From: Tissierellia bacterium
GTDB taxonomy: Bacteria > Bacillota > Clostridia > Tissierellales > Peptoniphilaceae
DNA length: 64,000 nt
Direction of reading: 5' to 3'
NCBI GenBank assembly: GCA_012728755.1
Contig: JAAYEL010000048.1
Location: 1 to 64,000 of the forward strand
The first letter of the stretch is position 1. The number at the start of each line of letters is the position of its first letter. Of the stretch, positions 26,840 through 35,191 are shown in pieces. A program made the position numbers and the translations under genes. Under the pieces are notes generated by a model. It did not search any database and was not told where the DNA came from. It was given only the letters and a program-made list of their open reading frames with translations.

Positions 26840-26965
26840 ATCTTACACCCCCTACGTGCATAAAAAATAGTAGTGTGTAAAAATACCCACTACTAATAAA
26901 ATCGAATTAGTTATTAACCGGTCGCTATTCGCTACGGTGAGAGTAGGTACCTCTACTTAATTTAC
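26840..26965 (-). promoter_or_regulatory. infC operon leader with attenuator hairpin (L20-leader-like)
   Basis: About 125 untranslated bases precede infC. They contain a perfect 8-bp hairpin (TAGTAGTG/CACTACTA at 26868-26895, 12-nt loop) followed on the minus strand by six T, i.e. an intrinsic terminator placed just before the infC ribosome site. Upstream are partly self-complementary blocks, e.g. GTAGAGGTACCTAC. Firmicute infC-rpmI-rplT operons are often controlled by an L20-binding leader that ends in such a terminator. The hairpin is seen; assignment to the L20 leader family is inferred. Confidence 0.65.
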
Positions 26966-26971
26966 TAATCA

Positions 26972-27000
26972 ATAATAACATCAATATCAAATTGTGTCAA
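26972..27000 (-). promoter_or_regulatory. Promoter of infC-rpmI-rplT
   Basis: A consensus TTGACA (27000-26995), 17-base spacer and TATTAT (26977-26972). It overlaps the last codons of the upstream membrane-protein gene. One of the strongest promoters in the window, as expected for a ribosomal protein operon. Confidence 0.85.
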
Positions 27001-27787
27001 TACTTTCATTCATAAAAAATCTATCTTTGAAGAACTTAATAATATAGAATACTATAAAAGCTCCCAAACAAACAGTTGGTATATAAATCAAAGTTGCTAT
27101 CTTCCATCCATAAGCACTCGCTATATCCTTATAAATCATAATTGGATTATTAGCAGGCCCTACAAAAAACATATTAATAGTATGTTTAGACACATTCCAC
27201 AATAATAGGTTTATTGTAAATGCTATCAGACTCAAAGTCAAAAATGTATATGTCGCATACTTATATCCGCTAATATCTTTAAGACATCTGTTAGAAGCAA
27301 TTAAATAAAAACCAACAAAAACTAAAATCAAATGCCAAATAAACGCATGTGTAGTTAAAGTAATATACTCATGAATAAGCCCTGATGGCTCGAATAATGA
27401 CAAAAATCCACCTAATAAGTTATAAGTGGCCATGAAATTATACATTCCTCTTTTTATGCTCACATTCTTTATAAAAGGTAATATTATTAATAAATACATC
27501 GGAACGCTACATAGTTGAAATGGAAATATCCACCATTGATAACTGCCATTGCCTATATGATAATAGTAGAATAACTGCTTATAAATCTCACTAACAAGTA
27601 AAAAAATCCCCAAAGAAAATAGTAATCTATTATTTTGTTTTTCATCAAATTTTCTAAACCTATAAGCAAGATAAACACATAAAAACAAGCCAACAGAAAT
27701 AATCAATATATGCTGCCAACCATATGATTTAAATAGATCCATCTTCCATGAAGTCTTAGAGAACATTGAACCCAAGAATATATTCAT
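26987..27787 (-). CDS. YwaF/TIGR02206-type integral membrane protein
   Basis: A 266-residue protein with about seven hydrophobic helices. The segment FPFQLCSVPMYLLIILPF resembles the conserved helix 3 of the YwaF (TIGR02206, TMEM164-like) family, whose function is not established. A paralogue with the same layout is at 61831-62580. The stop lies within the infC promoter. The N-terminal ATG is followed closely by a second possible start; the first is used. Confidence 0.65.
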   Translation of the reverse strand: MNIFLGSMFSKTSWKMDLFKSYGWQHILIISVGLFLCVYLAYRFRKFDEKQNNRLLFSLGIFLLVSEIYKQLFYYYHIGNGSYQWWIFPFQLCSVPMYLLIILPFIKNVSIKRGMYNFMATYNLLGGFLSLFEPSGLIHEYITLTTHAFIWHLILVFVGFYLIASNRCLKDISGYKYATYTFLTLSLIAFTINLLLWNVSKHTINMFFVGPANNPIMIYKDIASAYGWKIATLIYIPTVCLGAFIVFYIIKFFKDRFFMNESIDTI

Positions 27788-27870
27788 ACTAACCTCCCAG
27801 TAATTTATAAGACCATTATAACAAGAATCCGGAGAAAAATAGTTACAATTAAATTACTTTTAAAAATTAA

Positions 27871-27895
27871 AAACCCTGATTTGTCATCAGGGTTT
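27871..27895 (-). terminator. Terminator of the 121-residue membrane protein gene
   Basis: A 10-bp stem AAACCCTGAT with its complement, 5-nt loop, T run on the minus strand and A run on the other side. It directly follows the stop at 27900. It is nearly identical to the terminator at 28364-28386. Confidence 0.85.
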
Positions 27896-27899
27896 TGTA

Positions 27900-28265
27900 T
27901 CAATGTTGAGTTTTTGAACTTAAATATAGGACTCCATAAAATATTGAATTATACATAGCAACATAGGTAAAGTTTATCTTTGATGAGATGCTTGCAAACA
28001 ACCAACCTGTTTCAGCTAATATCAAAACAACCACCATAGCTATCACATATACACCGTAAATATTTGATATCTTGCCTTTGTTAAATATATTTTGTTGACT
28101 AAGAATCTTAAATGTTATAGCCAGTAACAAAGCATCTAATAGAATATTAATGTATATTGCATTTGCGTTATACTCTAAATTACTATTACCACTTTTTAAT
28201 AACGAAACTACTATTGTCATTATCGGTAGTATCAAACTTAGAAATTTCAATGTTTTCTCTTTCAT
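27900..28265 (-). CDS. Hypothetical small membrane protein, 121 residues
   Basis: Four hydrophobic segments (about residues 8-25, 35-55, 68-90 and 98-115) with short charged loops; no family recognised. It has its own terminator and a ribosome site (AGGAGG) and stands alone between thrS and the YwaF-like gene. Treated as real because of the ribosome site, terminator and uninterrupted membrane pattern. Confidence 0.55.
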   Translation of the reverse strand: MKEKTLKFLSLILPIMTIVVSLLKSGNSNLEYNANAIYINILLDALLLAITFKILSQQNIFNKGKISNIYGVYVIAMVVVLILAETGWLFASISSKINFTYVAMYNSIFYGVLYLSSKTQH

Positions 28266-28363
28266 GTTGCCTCCTAATATATTCTTATTATTTATTTAAG
28301 TCTATCATAAGATAAATTAATTATCAAATATATATTATTTTTATGTTTTTTTTTGAATATAAA

Positions 28364-28386
28364 AACCCTGATGAATCATCAGGGTT
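28364..28386 (-). terminator. Terminator of the hisS-thrS operon
   Basis: A 10-bp stem AACCCTGATG with 3-nt loop and a T run on the minus strand, 7 bases after the thrS stop. Confidence 0.87.
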
Positions 28387-28392
28387 CTAAAT

Positions 28393-30297
28393 TTATTTCT
28401 TTAATTCAACTTCTTCAGTTGCCATTTTAATAAAATCTTCTAATGGCATAGTTTCAGTTTGTTTTTCACCATATCTTCTTACAGTTACAGTGTTTTCTTC
28501 TAGTTCTTTGTCACCAAATACTAATTGATATGGTATCTTAGACATTTGAGATTCACGGATCTTCTTGCCCATTTTTTCATCTCTAGCATCAAGATCTACT
28601 CTAAATCCTTTTGATTTAAGTTGTTCTTCAATAGCTTTAACTCCTTCATAATGATGTTCCATGCTTACAGGAATTAAAGTAGCTTGAACTGGTGCTAACC
28701 ACATCGGGAAGTTACCAGCATAATGTTCAATAAGGATTCCTAAGAATCTTTCTAATGAACCATAAATAGCTCTATGAAGCATAACTGGTCTTTTCTTTTC
28801 ACCATTTTCATCAACATAAGTTAAGTCAAATCTTTCTGGCATTTGGAAATCTAATTGGATAGTACCACATTGCCATGGTCTTCCCATTGAATCCAATAAT
28901 TGGATATCTATCTTAGGACCATAGAAAGCTCCATCACCTTCATTTATCTTATATTCGATTCCTAAAGTCTCAACTGCTTCCTTAAGTGCCAATATAGCTT
29001 TATCCCAATCTTCTTTTTCACCCATTGAATCTTCTGGTTGAGTAGAAATAGCCACTTTATATTTGAATCCAAATGCTGAATAAATCTCATCAGCTAATTT
29101 CATAACACCAATTATCTCATCTTTAATTTGTGACGGAAGCATGAATATATGAGCGTCATCTTGAGTAAATGCTCTAACTCTAAATAATCCATGAAGAGCT
29201 CCAGAAAGCTCATGTCTATGAACAAAACCTAATTCACAAAGTCTAATAGGTAATTCCCTATAGCTATGTGGTTTAGATTTGTAAACTAACATTGAACCTG
29301 GACAGTTCATCGGTTTAATCGCATAATCTTCTTCATCTATTTGAGTAAAATACATATTCTCTTTATAATGATCCCAATGGCCTGAAGTTAACCATAGCTG
29401 TCTATTCAATATTAATGGAGTTGTTATCTCACCATAGCCTTCTCTGGCATGTAATCCTCTCCAATAATCTTCAAGCGCATTCTTAATTATCATCCCATTA
29501 GGTAGGTAAAATGGAAAACCTGGTCCTTCCTCTTTTAATAAGAATAACTCTAATTCCTTACCTAGTTTTCTATGATCTCTCTTTTTAGCTTCTTCAATCA
29601 TATTTACATATTGTTTAAGCTCTTTATCTTTTTCAAAAGAAATACCATAAATTCTTTGAAGCATTTGGTTATCTGAGTTGCCTCTCCAATATGCACCAGC
29701 GATTGACATCAACTTAAATGCTTTAATCTTCTTTATATCATATAGATGAGGTCCTCTACATAAATCAACAAAATCTCCCAATCTATATATAGTAATTATC
29801 TCATCTTCAGGCATCTCACTAATTAGCTCAACCTTATAAATATCTTTTCTTTCTTCAAATAATGCAAGTGCATCTTGTCTAGAGATTTCTTCTCTAATCA
29901 TTAGATGACCTTCTTTAACTATCTCTTGCATTTTCTTTTCAATTTGTTCTAAATCTTCAGGAACAAATTGATGCTTGCTATCTATATCATAGTAAAATCC
30001 ATTTTCAATAGCAGGTCCTATAGCAAATAATGTATCAGGATACAATCTTTGAATAGCAGCAGCCATTAAATGACTAGAAGTATGCCAAAAAATTTCTTTG
30101 CCTTCTTCATCCTCGAATTTTACAAATTTAACATCACTATCTTCATATACAGGCTCTTGTAGTCCTTTAATCTCTCCATTAACTACAGCACCTAAAACGT
30201 TTCTTGCCAATCCTTCAGATATTGATTTAGCAACATCTATTAGCAATACGCCATTATCAAATTCTCTTTCATCTCCATTTGGAAATCTAACTTTCAT
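28393..30297 (-). CDS. thrS: Threonyl-tRNA synthetase
   Basis: A 634-residue class II synthetase. The N-terminal TGS domain (residues 1-60) is followed by the editing domain with the HxxxH pair at residues 72 and 76 (WHTSSHLM), the catalytic core with zinc cysteine in MNCPGSM and motif 2 in CELGFVHRHELSGALHGL, and the C-terminal anticodon domain (VQATLIPVSMEH). Length is full. It starts 3 bases after hisS. No T-box leader, which thrS often has in Bacillus, is possible here. Confidence 0.96.
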   Translation of the reverse strand: MKVRFPNGDEREFDNGVLLIDVAKSISEGLARNVLGAVVNGEIKGLQEPVYEDSDVKFVKFEDEEGKEIFWHTSSHLMAAAIQRLYPDTLFAIGPAIENGFYYDIDSKHQFVPEDLEQIEKKMQEIVKEGHLMIREEISRQDALALFEERKDIYKVELISEMPEDEIITIYRLGDFVDLCRGPHLYDIKKIKAFKLMSIAGAYWRGNSDNQMLQRIYGISFEKDKELKQYVNMIEEAKKRDHRKLGKELELFLLKEEGPGFPFYLPNGMIIKNALEDYWRGLHAREGYGEITTPLILNRQLWLTSGHWDHYKENMYFTQIDEEDYAIKPMNCPGSMLVYKSKPHSYRELPIRLCELGFVHRHELSGALHGLFRVRAFTQDDAHIFMLPSQIKDEIIGVMKLADEIYSAFGFKYKVAISTQPEDSMGEKEDWDKAILALKEAVETLGIEYKINEGDGAFYGPKIDIQLLDSMGRPWQCGTIQLDFQMPERFDLTYVDENGEKKRPVMLHRAIYGSLERFLGILIEHYAGNFPMWLAPVQATLIPVSMEHHYEGVKAIEEQLKSKGFRVDLDARDEKMGKKIRESQMSKIPYQLVFGDKELEENTVTVRRYGEKQTETMPLEDFIKMATEEVELKK

Positions 30298-30300
30298 ATC

Positions 30301-31614
30301 TTACCTCTTTAAATATTCTATTAAGTCCGCTTTAGCTATAGTATCTTGATTACCTGATTTCAAATCTCTAACAGAAACTTGTTCATTAGCCCTCTCATCT
30401 TCACCTACTACTAAAGCATATCTTGCATTAATCTTATCTGCATACGTAAACTTTTTCTTAAATTTACCTTTTTCAAAATAAACTTGACTAGCTATACCTT
30501 CATTTCTTAATTGTGATACTAGCTTAAAGCAATATCCAATCTCATCTTCTGACATCGGAAGTGCTACCACCTGACAATAGCTATTATCTTCTGATTTAAG
30601 CAATCCAATCTCATTTAATTGATAATATAACCTTGTTAATCCAATCGAAAGTCCTATACCAGGAAACTTTTGTTTTGTAAAATTATTAGCCAAATCATCA
30701 TACCTACCACCGCTACAAACAGAACCTATACTTTCATATCCGGTCAAGAATGTCTCAAACACAGTCCCCGTATAATAATCTAAACCTCTAGTTATAGATA
30801 AATCTAGCTTAATATTCCTTACTGGAATACCAAATTCAACCATATAATTATATACTTCAATTAAATCATTTTTCCCTGATAAAAACTCTTCATTTTCAAA
30901 ATGTAAATCTTCAAGCTTTCTTAATACAGAATCATTATCTTCACTATCTTCTATCAAATCAAAAACCTTGGTAATTTGCTCATCATCTAAACCAAGTTTT
31001 CTTAACTCATTTTCAGTATTTTCTTTACCAATTTTTAGTATCTTGTCAATCGTTCGAAGAACTCCTTCAGTATCAGTCACTCCAATTGCTTCAAAAAATC
31101 CATTTAGCAATCTTCTATTATTAATATGAAATACCATATCTTCAAATCCAATGTCCTTAAAGATATTGTAGATAACCAGCGGTATCTCAGCATCATTAAT
31201 AATACTTAATGTATCTTGTCCCAATATATCTATATCGCATTGATAGAATTCTCTAAATCTTCCCTTCTGATTTCTCTCGCCTCGATAAACCTTGCCAATT
31301 TGATACCTTCTAAAAGGAAATGCTAATTCATGAGCATGCATGGCAACATATCTAGCAAGACTAACGGTCAGATCAAACCTCAATGCTTGTGGGGTCGATT
31401 CTTTATCAATCCTATAGATTTGCTTCGCGGTCTCTCCACCGCCCTTAGACAATAATATCTCCTCTTTTTCAATAAGTGGAGTATCTAAATTTACAAATCC
31501 ATACTTTATGAAATTGTCTTCGATAATCCCCTTCAATTTATCAAAACTTTTTTGTTCCTTTGGAAGCAACTCTAAAAAGCCAGGTAAAATTGACGGATTC
31601 ACTATATTTGCCAT
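30301..31614 (-). CDS. hisS: Histidyl-tRNA synthetase
   Basis: A 437-residue class II enzyme. Motif 2 is in RYQIGKVYRGERNQKGRFRE, the histidine-specific motif in LDYYTGTVFE, and the C-terminal anticodon domain starts near VVALPMSEDE. The start MANIVNPSILPGF is somewhat unlike the common MKIQAPRGT-type N-terminus but is followed by the expected E-x-L-P segment. It sits between a DUF6873-like gene and thrS in one operon. Confidence 0.94.
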   Translation of the reverse strand: MANIVNPSILPGFLELLPKEQKSFDKLKGIIEDNFIKYGFVNLDTPLIEKEEILLSKGGGETAKQIYRIDKESTPQALRFDLTVSLARYVAMHAHELAFPFRRYQIGKVYRGERNQKGRFREFYQCDIDILGQDTLSIINDAEIPLVIYNIFKDIGFEDMVFHINNRRLLNGFFEAIGVTDTEGVLRTIDKILKIGKENTENELRKLGLDDEQITKVFDLIEDSEDNDSVLRKLEDLHFENEEFLSGKNDLIEVYNYMVEFGIPVRNIKLDLSITRGLDYYTGTVFETFLTGYESIGSVCSGGRYDDLANNFTKQKFPGIGLSIGLTRLYYQLNEIGLLKSEDNSYCQVVALPMSEDEIGYCFKLVSQLRNEGIASQVYFEKGKFKKKFTYADKINARYALVVGEDERANEQVSVRDLKSGNQDTIAKADLIEYLKR

Positions 31615-31622
31615 CTTCCCTC

Positions 31623-32339
31623 CTAATAAATTGGAATAATAGACCCTAGGTCTACTAACCTGCTATCTGGATATATCCATTCTATATCCTTATCTCTTAA
31701 TATTTTAGTCAAACTATCTACATCTTTTATCTGATTGATATCTCCAGTAAATAGAATTTTTCTACTCTTAATAATACCACAACAACCACCTAAAAATCCA
31801 CTTTTGAATCCATCTAAATCAATTCCTTCAGGTGATACAAAATAATTTTCTATATTAGCTTCATTCAAGGCCTTATTAATTGACCTATCACAGGTAATAA
31901 CAAAATCATCAAAAACAATACTCATGCATTTTGCATATCCCTGATTTTGATCTATCATAGAGAGATTTTTCTTTTCAAGTTCCATTTTAAGTAAATCATC
32001 TACAGCTTCTTTCTTGCATACGAATCTATCCTTAATCTCAAATACATTATATTTACAATCATCAGGATATACCATCCCAACTGGTGAGTCTCCAATAATT
32101 AGCTTTACTCCATATGCACCAAGCTTATCACTATAATAATCATATGTATCTTTAGAAGCCATAAATGTATTATCCCCTAACGGAAAAATCTGTAAATCTG
32201 GATGGTCTGCAATTCTCTCATCGCTTCCACTCTTAGCACTAAATACAATATCTATACCAAGGCTTTTTATCAACTCTATAAGCTTATCATCGGCTTTATA
32301 GCTAAGTATTAATGCCTTTGGATAATTTTCTTCTAACAT
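31623..32339 (-). CDS. DUF6873-like protein (predicted GME fold)
   Basis: A 238-residue soluble protein. Segments such as HPDLQIFPLGDNTFMAS, QGYAKCMSIVF, DDFVITCDRSI and GFLGGCCGI resemble the DUF6873 family, which is predicted to share the fold of guanidino-modifying enzymes; no activity is established. A cysteine pair follows the GG in place of the more usual GGASG. The ATG at 32339 has GGAGAG 8 bases upstream, so it is preferred to the ATG 15 bases earlier. TATAAT at 32366-32361 is about 22 bases before the start. Confidence 0.6.
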   Translation of the reverse strand: MLEENYPKALILSYKADDKLIELIKSLGIDIVFSAKSGSDERIADHPDLQIFPLGDNTFMASKDTYDYYSDKLGAYGVKLIIGDSPVGMVYPDDCKYNVFEIKDRFVCKKEAVDDLLKMELEKKNLSMIDQNQGYAKCMSIVFDDFVITCDRSINKALNEANIENYFVSPEGIDLDGFKSGFLGGCCGIIKSRKILFTGDINQIKDVDSLTKILRDKDIEWIYPDSRLVDLGSIIPIY

Positions 32340-32398
32340 AATATCACTCTCCATTAATATATTATACTACTTATATTGAATAATGGTTGAAAACAAAA

Positions 32399-32416
32399 AA
32401 ACTCCCGAAGGAGTTT
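32399..32416 (-). terminator. Terminator of the tRNA-Phe/tRNA-Gly unit
   Basis: A short stem AAACTCC/GGAGTTT with a TTCG tetraloop on the minus strand, followed by seven T, 5 bases after the tRNA-Gly CCA end. Confidence 0.85.
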
Positions 32417-32420
32417 GGTT

Positions 32421-32495
32421 TGGAGCGGAAAACGAGATTCGAACTCGCGACCCTCGCCTTGGCAAGGCGATGCTCTACCACTGAGCCATTTCCGC
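32421..32495 (-). tRNA. tRNA-Gly (GCC)
   Basis: A 75-base cloverleaf on the minus strand: acceptor GCGGAAA paired with TTTCCGC, D arm GCTC-AGTGGTAGAGC, anticodon loop TTGCCAA, T arm with GGTTCGAATC-type loop (GAGTTCGAATCTC), and encoded CCA. Second gene of a two-tRNA unit behind tRNA-Phe. Confidence 0.96.
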
Positions 32496-32534
32496 ATATG
32501 AAGATTATACAATAATCTTCTAGATATTTCAATA

Positions 32535-32610
<76 letters not shown>

Positions 32611-32650
32611 TTATTTAGTGATAGAACATTTCCATCAATTAGACCTTAAT

Positions 32651-32679
32651 ATATTACAATAAATTGAATTTGATTTCAA
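32651..32679 (-). promoter_or_regulatory. Promoter of the tRNA-Phe/tRNA-Gly unit
   Basis: TTGAAA (32679-32674), 17-base spacer, TAATAT (32656-32651), about 40 bases before tRNA-Phe. It is divergent from the tRNA-Lys promoter 60 bases away. Confidence 0.65.
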
Positions 32680-32737
32680 GTAAAATATTATCATTTATCT
32701 AAATTGGACTGAAAGAATAAAATACTTAAAAAAATTA

Positions 32738-32766
32738 TTGACATATAAGTTTTTTTTAGCTATAAT
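32738..32766 (+). promoter_or_regulatory. Promoter of tRNA-Lys
   Basis: A full consensus promoter: TTGACA (32738-32743), 17-base spacer and TATAAT (32761-32766), 15 bases before the tRNA. Confidence 0.9.
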
Positions 32767-32781
32767 AATTCTGTTATTCAA

Positions 32782-32857
32782 GTCCGATTAGCTCAGTTGG
32801 TAGAGCAACTGACTCTTAATCAGTGGGCCCAGGGTTCGAGTCCCTGATCGGACACCA
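32782..32857 (+). tRNA. tRNA-Lys (CTT)
   Basis: A 76-base tRNA: acceptor GTCCGAT/ATCGGAC, D arm GCTCAGTTGGTAGAGC, anticodon stem CTGA/TCAG around CTCTTAA (CTT), T arm CAGGGTTCGAGTCCCTG and encoded CCA. It has its own consensus promoter and terminator. Confidence 0.96.
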
Positions 32858-32860
32858 TCT

Positions 32861-32882
32861 AAAGAAGAGATTTCTCTTCTTT
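32861..32882 (+). terminator. Terminator of tRNA-Lys
   Basis: A 9-bp stem AAAGAAGAG/CTCTTCTTT with 4-nt loop and a T run, 4 bases after the tRNA. Confidence 0.85.
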
Positions 32883-32944
32883 TTTTATTTTTAAATTATA
32901 GATAGCAAGTAAATCTCCCTTTTTAATTTTGATAAGAGACCGCA

Positions 32945-33254
32945 GTCCTAAGAGTTTAGCGTAAAATTCAAAGTTCTTAGGACCGAAAAAAGGGTCTAGT
33001 CCTAAGAGTTTAGATGAAAATAGAAAACTCTTAGGACCGAAAAATGAGTTTAGTCCTAAGAGTTAGGGGAAAAATGCAATACTCTTAGGACCGGATGGAT
33101 AGGTTTGGTCCTAAGTGTTTAACTAAAAGTGTGATACTCTTAGGACCGAAGGAAAATTTTAGTCCTAAGAGTTTGGCTAAAAATGCGTTACTCTTAGGAC
33201 CAGAGGAAAATTTTGGTCCTAAGAGTTTAACCAAAAGTGCGATACTCTTAGGAC
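32945..33254. repeat. Array of six tandem 54-bp units, each a palindrome
   Basis: Six left arms GTCCTAAGAGT start at 32945, 32999, 33053, 33108, 33162 and 33216 (steps 54, 54, 55, 54, 54). Each is followed by a 17-base loop in every unit and then a right arm ACTCTTAGGACC (11-12 bp). Units are separated by 14 bases (15 once), often GAAGGAAAATTTTA-like. Units 4-6 are nearly identical; units 1-3 differ more in loop and spacer while the arms stay almost unchanged. The array fills most of the 506-base gap between the tRNA-Lys terminator and ald. No gene is seen in the gap; at its far end an 11-bp hairpin lies at 33295-33324, then the ald terminator. Confidence 0.9.
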
Positions 33255-33336
33255 TTAGCTACATTTCACAATCTATGGACAAGATTCTTTTAAGAATGAA
33301 GATTTCGCACACAAAATCTTCATTTCACATAAAAAA

Positions 33337-33356
33337 GGTAAGAGAATTCTCTTACC
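33337..33356 (-). terminator. Terminator of marR-ald
   Basis: An 8-bp stem GGTAAGAG/CTCTTACC with AATT loop and six T on the minus strand, 8 bases after the ald stop. Confidence 0.88.
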
Positions 33357-33363
33357 TCTTATT

Positions 33364-34476
33364 TTAGTATAATTCTTTTATATCTGTATATTCGATGCCA
33401 AATAGGCTTGATACTGATTCTAGGGTTAATTTTCCACCATAAGTGTTAATACCTGTTGCGATTGAGTAGTCATTTTTAGCTAACTCTAGCAAAGGTGTTT
33501 TTGCTATTTTTAGTGCAAATGGAAGTGTCGCATTAGTTAATGCATAAGTGGATGTTCTAGGTACAGCGCCAGGAATATTTGCTACTGCATAATGCACTAC
33601 TCCATGCTTGATATATGTAGGGTCATCATGTGTAGTTACTCTATCAGTTGTCTCAAAGATACCACCTTGATCTATTGCCACATCGACTATAACAGAACCC
33701 TTTTTCATTGTCTTTACCATCTCTTCAGTAACCAGTCTTGGCGCTTTAGCTCCACCCGGTAAAAGTACCGCTCCAATTACTAAATCTGAATTTTTCACAG
33801 AATCTGCTATATTTTTTGAGTTTGATATTAGAGTTTGTATATCATTTCCAAATAAATCATCTAATTCCTTTAAACGTCTAGGGCTTAAATCTAATATATT
33901 TACATGAGCGCCTAAACCAACTGCCATCTTAGCAGCATTTAGTCCAACATTACCTCCACCGATGATAGTTACAGTACCTCTTTGTACTCCGGGAACCGCG
34001 CCTAAAAGTATACCTTTACCACCGAAAGATTGTTGTAAAAATTGTGACCCAATGATTGGTGCCATACGTCCTGCTACTTCTGACATTGGAGTTAGTAAAG
34101 GAAGATTATTATCTACTGATACTGTCTCATATCCAATAGCGTTTACCTTCTTAGCAAGCAATTCTCTAGTAAGCTTTTCTTCATTTGCAAGATGTAGGTA
34201 TGTGAACAGAATTAAACCTTCTCTAAAATACTTAAATTCTTCTTCCAATGGTTCTTTAACCTTTATGACCATATCACAATCCCATACTTCTTTAGCCGTA
34301 TCTACTATGACAGCACCTACTTCTAAGTAATCCTCGTTAGTAATCCCTGATGGTAGACCAGCTCCTTTTTCAATATAGACTGTATGTCCTTGACCAATAA
34401 ATGAGTGGACTCCCTCTGGTGTAAGAGCAACACGATGCTCCTTATTTTTTATTTCTACAGGTACCCCTATTCTCAT
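33364..34476 (-). CDS. ald: Alanine dehydrogenase
   Basis: A 370-residue NAD-dependent enzyme interconverting L-alanine and pyruvate plus ammonia. The N-terminal [19 protein letters not shown] block with the substrate-binding Arg and Lys, the catalytic His in YLHLANEE and the NAD motif [13 protein letters not shown] are all present; the C-terminal [16 protein letters not shown] block is also typical. Length matches the family. It lies 42 bases after a MarR gene and probably shares its transcript, so alanine catabolism may be under that regulator. Confidence 0.95.
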   Translation of the reverse strand: MRIGVPVEIKNKEHRVALTPEGVHSFIGQGHTVYIEKGAGLPSGITNEDYLEVGAVIVDTAKEVWDCDMVIKVKEPLEEEFKYFREGLILFTYLHLANEEKLTRELLAKKVNAIGYETVSVDNNLPLLTPMSEVAGRMAPIIGSQFLQQSFGGKGILLGAVPGVQRGTVTIIGGGNVGLNAAKMAVGLGAHVNILDLSPRRLKELDDLFGNDIQTLISNSKNIADSVKNSDLVIGAVLLPGGAKAPRLVTEEMVKTMKKGSVIVDVAIDQGGIFETTDRVTTHDDPTYIKHGVVHYAVANIPGAVPRTSTYALTNATLPFALKIAKTPLLELAKNDYSIATGINTYGGKLTLESVSSLFGIEYTDIKELY

Positions 34477-34518
34477 GCAATCCTCCTTTAGTATTATCTT
34501 ACTTTTATTATATGATAT

Positions 34519-34995
34519 TTATTCACCCTTTGACAAATTATTCTTGCTATTCGATATATTCTTTTTAATCTTCGCTATTGTGTCAAAAAATATCTGTAAA
34601 TCATTAGGGTCTATATCATTTACAATATCTGCTTCGACTACTTTCATAAGCTTTTCCAATGATTCATAGGTATCTCTACCTTTTTGCATTAATTTAAGTT
34701 TCTTAACTCTTTGATCTTCAAAAGAATATTCTCTAGCTATCAACTCGTTTTTTTCCATAGTCTTAAGCACTCCTGATACAGAGGCTCTGGACTGATTCAA
34801 TTCCATCTCCAAATCTTTTTGCAATACTTCTTTATGCCTATTATCCATCAAATAGTAGATGATTTGTATTTGTGTGGGTGATATTATCTCATCAATTCCC
34901 TGCACTTGAAATTCTTTAGAGATATAATTTGTTACCATTTTACTAACCATATGATTAACTGTACGTATCTCATATAATGGTTTTTCTCTTTTCAT
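34519..34995 (-). CDS. MarR family transcriptional regulator next to ald
   Basis: A 158-residue winged-helix protein. The HTH (QKDLEMELNQSRASVSGVLKTM) and wing (EYSFEDQRVKKLKL, with the D-x-R pair) are clear. It is unlike the exporter-linked MarR in sequence. It precedes ald, and a 16-base inverted repeat TGTAA-N6-TTACA (35030-35045) lies upstream between it and tRNA-Cys, a plausible binding site. Ligand unknown. Confidence 0.85.
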   Translation of the reverse strand: MKREKPLYEIRTVNHMVSKMVTNYISKEFQVQGIDEIISPTQIQIIYYLMDNRHKEVLQKDLEMELNQSRASVSGVLKTMEKNELIAREYSFEDQRVKKLKLMQKGRDTYESLEKLMKVVEADIVNDIDPNDLQIFFDTIAKIKKNISNSKNNLSKGE

Positions 34996-35028
34996 AAATT
35001 CCCTTTCTAGCTTGTTTTTGAAAATAAC

Positions 35029-35056
35029 TTGTAAAATATATTACATTTGGTATAAT
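35029..35056 (+). promoter_or_regulatory. tRNA-Cys promoter overlapping a palindrome
   Basis: TTGTAA (35029-35034), 16-base spacer and TATAAT (35051-35056), about 20 bases before tRNA-Cys. The spacer carries the inverted repeat TGTAA-N6-TTACA, which also lies upstream of the divergent marR-ald unit. Confidence 0.6.
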
Positions 35057-35077
35057 ATTAAAGTGAGTTTAATAAAC

Positions 35078-35151
35078 GGCGGTATAGCCAAGTGGTAAGG
35101 CAGAGGTCTGCAACACCTTAACCATCGGTTCAAATCCGATTACCGCCTCCA
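35078..35151 (+). tRNA. tRNA-Cys (GCA)
   Basis: A 74-base tRNA: acceptor GGCGGTA/TACCGCC, anticodon loop TCTGCAACA region with GCA, T loop GGTTCAAATCC and encoded CCA. Confidence 0.95.
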
Positions 35152-35157
35152 AAAAAT

Positions 35158-35190
35158 AAGGAATGTGTTAGATAATCTAATACATTCCTT
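35158..35190. terminator. Bidirectional terminator between tRNA-Cys and rae1
   Basis: A 15-bp stem with one G-T pair (arms 35158-35172 and 35176-35190, 3-nt loop) flanked by A and T runs, serving the convergent tRNA-Cys and the cda-gltX-cysS-rlmB operon. Confidence 0.85.
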
Positions 35191-35191
35191 T

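Noticed and set aside
32945..33254. CRISPR array
   Set aside because: The 17-base segments between arms are short and similar to one another, the repeat is itself a full palindrome, and no cas gene is present.
33095..33367. A 90-codon gene with 18-residue repeats across the palindrome array
   Set aside because: The frame is open only over units 4-6; the 55-base step and stop codons break it in units 1-3, and there is no ribosome site. It is a by-product of the 54-base period.
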